Assembly: GCF_000003605.2 (NCBI RefSeq)
Contig: NW_003137831.1
Span: 395,166 to 419,667 of the forward strand
Direction of reading: 5' to 3'
DNA: 24,502 bases
Source: Saccoglossus kowalevskii
Taxonomy: Eukaryota > Hemichordata > Enteropneusta > Harrimaniidae
Below the pieces are notes generated by a model, which saw only the letters and a list, made by a program, of their open reading frames with translations, had not been told where the DNA came from and made no database searches. The translations under genes were made by a program, and so were the position numbers. Within the stretch, counting starts at the first letter, position 1; every line of letters begins with the position of its first letter. Below, one piece after another: positions 20,768 through 24,502 of the stretch.

Positions 20768-20981
20768 CACGACCAGTTTCCTCTTTTCATCACAAATTCA
20801 CAGAATAGTCCTGTTTATATTTACACTTTCCTTCAAAAGATTGGAACAAAAATAACCGAATTGTTTGAGGAAAAACTGAAAATTGTATCAAATTTCCAGA
20901 AATATTGAAGAATATAAGAAAAAAGTGCAGACAAAATTGGGCGAGAAAGTCTGGTGGCGAAAAGGGTAACACTGAAAAATG
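20768..20981 (+). repeat. Dispersed repeat, copy 2 (diverged direct repeat)
   Basis: Second copy of the element at 19591, about 1.18 kb away, with many substitutions and small indels, so the duplication is not recent. The ends of the similarity are abrupt (cac[cg]...ccagtt on the left; ...gtgaaaaa/ctgaaaaa on the right). The minus-strand frame at 20790-21014 lies in it and is not a gene. Confidence 0.8.
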
Positions 20982-21386
20982 AAAAAAAAGAATAAAAACA
21001 GGTGGCTGAAACATATTCAGTCAGTATATGTTACACTGTGTGCCCAAAAATGAGGCCTTGAAAAGTGACCTCCAAAAGTAATACATACAGGTCTATGTTT
21101 GTTCAATAACAGAAATAATTTGCAATATGTTATTTTAAACCCCCAAAGTAACAAAGTAAACTTTTGTCATGTTAGTTTCAAAGAATAAAACCTGCACATT
21201 GTTCTTCATATTTATTTTCAATAAATAAAGGCAATGTGAAATTAATTATATTCACTTGAGCCAAAAAAAATACATGAAATATGTGGAATCAAAATTTTGG
21301 CACGAAAAGCATGGCATTCAATGGGGCTAACAGTCTTTGAAATTCAATATTAGGACAAGTAATTGAAAAATTCTCATTGAAAATCA

Positions 21387-21396
21387 CCCCCCCCCC
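21387..21396. repeat. C homopolymer run (10)
   Basis: A ten-base C run in an AT-rich intron; a simple repeat, similar to the 11-base C run at 3618-3628. Confidence 0.8.
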
Positions 21397-22363
21397 TTTC
21401 TCACACCGCCCATGAAGGACCAGGATGTGAGACCTTTAGGGGGTCATGCATAGGGTATATTTCCAAATATGATTCAACAACTTGTACATACCCGATTAAT
21501 CGTATGACCAATCTGGAGTCAGAAACTTGCAAGGGAAAAAAGTTTAGGGAGGCACAACTATAGCAACCTAAAGATGGGACTATGTCATAATGTGTTTGAA
21601 CGTAAACAGAACAAACACAAGCTGTTCCTCTCGGTTCACTCAGTGCTTATGCACAGTGGCAACCACAATCCATCCAGGCTAGCCTACGTAAAACCGTAAA
21701 TCTAAAATGCATACACAAAGACAACACGAAGCGTGCAATATTACCACACCAAGAAATACAATTCTCACAAACAATTAATAAAACAAAATATAAGGAATTA
21801 TACTTAGCAAAACTGCCATTCACGAAGTCCCAGGGGAACGTGGCAATGCTGCTCAAAAGCACTGACTCACGACTATCCCCTCCACAGGACTTACCACAGT
21901 TGTTGAACAGCATAAAATTACGAGATAACTGACCAAACGATGGATTATTGTTTAAAATTTCCCACAAAGAATGTACATAATGGTTTCAATTCAACATGAT
22001 AAATATTAAATATGGATTATAGGGTAGCAATGTATGCATTCATCCTGTATGGACAGATTAAACTCATCTGTAGACCATATTTTAAGGCATGATTTATGCC
22101 TGATGGCAAATACTGAGGAAATGATTGAAAGCTAGCTGAACAAAGGGATTTTATTATTTGACTGCCAGCGATGAGCATGGACCCTGCTAGAACTATCTAT
22201 CCCAAAATAAGTACTAATTTCAAAGTACTTGTTTTCAATCAAGGTTTTCACATAGATTAATACAGGCTTGACCTTCATAGAGACATCAAAGGCAATGGAC
22301 TGATGCCCTTCAAAAAATGCATATATTTCCTGTATTATCCCTACATTTTGAACTTGAAACTGG

Positions 22364-22386
22364 GAACTCCCAAAATTCGGGAGTTC
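22364..22386. repeat. Hairpin with perfect 8-base arms
   Basis: GAACTCCC-aaaattc-GGGAGTTC. It is short, GC-rich relative to the intron, and just left of the STAF-motif repeat. Confidence 0.55.
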
Positions 22387-22460
22387 AAGCTCAGAAAATA
22401 CATTCTAGCTTAAACTATATGTCACTCTGCATAACAATCCAGAGTATTCTCAGAATATGA

Positions 22461-22660
22461 CTATCCCATAGTGCATTGCAACACTGCAGTCTATGACTCG
22501 GCTACATAGTGTCCACAATAAATTCATAGTACAACCACAATGTAGTCACTGCTCCTTGATTACCCATAATGCATTACAATCCATGACTTAGCTCTGTGCT
22601 GTCCTTAGTACAGTCATGATGTGATATCAATGCTTGCTAGTTACCCACAAAGCATTGCAA
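22461..22660. repeat. Diverged tandem repeat (2+ copies of about 80-100 bases) with STAF/ZNF143-like sites
   Basis: Three related blocks start at about 22461, 22559 and 22640: (c)tatcccatagtgcattgca, tacccataatgcattaca and tacccacaaagcattgca. The first two are followed by similar sequence (tctatgactcggctacatagtgtcc versus tccatgacttagctctgtgctgtcc). The third continues only briefly. The blocks differ by substitutions and indels, so the duplication is old. Confidence 0.65.
22561..22578 (+). promoter_or_regulatory. STAF/ZNF143-type motif match
   Basis: tacccataatgcattaca fits every position of the STAF consensus as I recall it (YWCCCRNMATSCMYYRCR). The related words at 22463-22480 and 22642-22659 fit with two and one mismatches. 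STAF normally acts in promoters of snRNA and housekeeping genes; here it is intronic, so function is unproven. Confidence 0.3.
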
Positions 22661-22881
22661 AATATCCCCAAACAATGGTTGATTTGCTAGTGTTTTTGTC
22701 CAGGCAAAAGTACAATACAAAGAAATGAATGGCTAGTTTTTACTTGACTTCTGGGGAGTGGTTTAGTGACTGGAAAGCTATTATATACCTGATGTTACCA
22801 GTAGTTTGGTTTAAATAGAAACAGTGTGCGATGACTAAGTGTACTAAAACAAACAGAGAAATTTGCAAGCTTGAAACTAAC

Positions 22882-22980
22882 CTGTGTCTGAGCTTCTTCG
22901 GCTTCACAACTGTCAACCTCCACGGGTGCACTCTCTATAAGATGTCGGTACTTCTTCTTCAAAACTAAGTATTTCTCACC
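22882..22980 (-). CDS. SOWAH-like gene, internal exon: end of N-terminal winged-helix domain
   Basis: This 33-codon exon is phase 0 at both ends. It has a pyrimidine-rich acceptor (ttatttcag) on its right and a CAG|gttagt donor on its left. It starts GEKYLVLKKKYRHLIE and then turns acidic (EVDSCEAEEAQTQ). SOWAH (sosondowah ankyrin repeat) proteins have an N-terminal winged helix-turn-helix domain ending in a strand of the form DG.KYVVLRKKYR, followed by a variable linker, and this exon fits that junction. The match is from memory of the family, not a search. The rest of the domain, including the start codon, should lie to the right of the window. Family members are thought to be cytoplasmic or nuclear scaffold-type ankyrin proteins; their biochemical role is poorly known. 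Reading past the donor stays open for 17 codons (VSFKLANF...) and then stops, so intron retention would truncate the protein. Confidence 0.75.
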
Positions 22981-24502
22981 CTGAAATAATGCACACAGAA
23001 TGACGTGTGAAAAATCCATTTTAACAAATGTCAACTGAGATGAGGAACCCTGGGAAGTGGAACAAAGCGAAGCGATAGATGTGTTTCGTCACGTCACTCA
23101 CACATTAATATGTTCAGAATGTTCCATTTATTCGTCAAAACTGACACTTGCTGTGTTGTTAAGTAAAGTTGCAGAGATTGGTGCGGAAGATTTGCAATAC
23201 TGCAGAGTGGCAAAGATAAACCTGAGAATACACACATCCTCTCCATTATGAAGCATGTATACTGCATTTATACATAACGGATTTAGATTTTGACACGAAA
23301 TGAACCGCTAGGCGATAAAGGTCATTTCATGCATGACTGTCTTTCCCAATTTTAAGTCTCCACTCATGTATATATTATAGAGATGGAAAGTTTAACTCTT
23401 TTAAGAACAATATGAAATTTAAGATTATAGTTTTCTCAAGTATATATTAGTGTTTGAAAATAATGCCTGCATACCTGCCTGAGACAGATAGCTTCTCATT
23501 CTGGCTGGCAGATATTCTGACTTACCGCCCTATTACTAGTCAGCTAACATTTTTAATAGAGCATTTTACAACCAACTTATAAAACGTTCATTTCTTGAAA
23601 AAAATATTAAAATGATGTAAATGTTTTTCTACGGGAGGTATACACTCTCTGATTGTTGATGCGAAAAAGGATATCATTTTCTAATTGACTTTAATTTTGA
23701 ATCGGCTGCAATTTCAAAAGCTGGTTTTAAAAAATATATTATTTGGTTTAAATGTGAGAGAATTTAGAAATAAAAAATATCTTGGAATGCAGGGATGGAA
23801 ACGTTTCAACAGCACAGGTAACTTTATAAGTTACCAACTCTTTCAAACACTGTAAAACACAATAAACATAATAAAAAGCTGTTTTCTCAGGGATCAGACA
23901 ACTTAAACTGGGCATCAGAAAGGTGCAACTACTGGATCTTAGGGCAGGTATTGAGTTACCATTTTCACAATATTTTTGCAATTTCCATTAAGGTGAATTC
24001 ACAGAATAAATGATTTCTTTCAACAACAACTGTACACACACTAATTGAACAGTTTGCTGACAGATTTGCGTACGAATGAATGTTTCAGTGAGCTCAGGAA
24101 GCAAAACACGCCAAGAACCCCCACCCTTTCTGGTTTTGACCTTTTAATGGATAAATTGAAAACACCCGCAAGTATACCCACTCCTCCACCTGCGCCACCA
24201 CCCTGAACAATGGCGGGTTTCGGGGAAAAGAAGATTAAGCAATAAACAAAAGTAAAAGAAAGCTGATCGAATGGCACAATATACTTCTATCCTGGATACA
24301 CACAAACAAGCAAATTCTTAATGACAATGCAAACGTTATATATATCCTCATACAAACTAGCTAAGATTGGTGGGGTTATAACATACTCATTGTCCGAGAA
24401 GAACAAGACAGTGATATCAGATATCCTAACACCATTTGAATAATAAATATGGAGGGTACCCTTATCCATGATAATACAAATAATACAGTCATATGGTAAC
24501 TA
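22981..24502. other. Intron to the right of the N-terminal-domain exon; no gene recognised
   Basis: The exon coding the first part of the winged-helix domain and the start codon were looked for on the minus strand and not found, so they should lie beyond the window. Frames at 23057-23251 (plus), 23748-23981 (minus) and 24041-24277 (minus) show no domain. Confidence 0.5.

Larger units (their letters stand above)
17886..22881. other. 5.0 kb intron between N-terminal-domain exon and linker exon
   Basis: AT-rich (for example 18000-18070). Apart from the repeats listed separately, nothing coding is supported. A region at 18900-19010 has a fair A-box-like word (tggcatagcgg) but no B box. The 106-codon minus-strand frame at 21647-21967 has no recognised domain. 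Confidence 0.55.

Noticed and set aside
21486-21526. Minus-strand acceptor with strong tract (cttttttcccttgcaag) and CGG|gtatgt donor
   Set aside because: Phase-0 frame has a stop; the only phase-0 alternative is a seven-codon microexon from an inner AG.
21647-21967. 106-codon minus-strand open frame
   Set aside because: No domain recognised, mixed composition, and its internal gtaagt and AG signals do not define a phase-0 exon.
22795-22849. Minus-strand segment between ctgtttgttttag and CAG|gtatat
   Set aside because: It would leave only a 32-base intron after the preceding exon, and its open frame needs a different phase.

Overview
The window looks like AT-rich nuclear DNA from an animal, most likely a marine invertebrate. 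It has short GT-AG exons in long introns, satellite and minisatellite arrays, diverged repeat pairs, TACATGTA-type motifs and no compact operon-like coding. The exact phylum cannot be fixed from sequence alone. Most open frames longer than 60 codons are chance frames or frames through simple repeats.

One host gene can be recognised, on the minus strand, running right to left. Four exons are well supported: 22882-22980, 17694-17885, 16628-16681 and 5559-5660. All are phase 0 at both ends, with good splice sites. The first encodes the end of a domain resembling the N-terminal winged-helix domain of the SOWAH (sosondowah ankyrin repeat) family (GEKYLVLKKKYR). The next two encode a Lys/Glu-rich and acidic linker. 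The last encodes the family's hallmark start of the ankyrin block (ETERQWMIAASAGE...LLIKEPHLA). The N-terminal start lies beyond the right edge. The main ankyrin repeats (usually an ...ALHWAAK-like stretch) lie beyond the left edge. The window therefore holds the middle of a SOWAH-like gene. Three further phase-0 candidate exons (6137-6244, 8570-8617, 9232-9279) could add linker sequence. A strong in-frame alternative acceptor lies 117 bases upstream of the ankyrin exon.

Layout from left to right: 200-1160, a degenerate minisatellite built on 5-base steps; 1161-5558, intron with simple repeats and two small hairpins; 5559-6244, the ankyrin exon and a candidate linker exon; 6245-14451, intron with two candidate small exons; 14452-16256, a 15-copy tandem satellite of 118-122 bases per unit with two subfamilies; 16628-17885, two linker exons; 17886-22881, intron with a diverged direct-repeat pair, a perfect 11-base inverted repeat and a diverged tandem repeat carrying three ZNF143/STAF-like sites; 22882-22980, the end of the N-terminal domain; 22981-24502, intron with nothing further recognised.

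No tRNA, rRNA, CRISPR, retroviral element or intact transposon was seen. The most interesting items are the intron-rich SOWAH-like gene itself (the vertebrate paralogues are, as I recall, single-exon), its all-phase-0 modular linker, the alternative acceptor, the satellite's block-duplication history, and the repeated STAF-like motifs.
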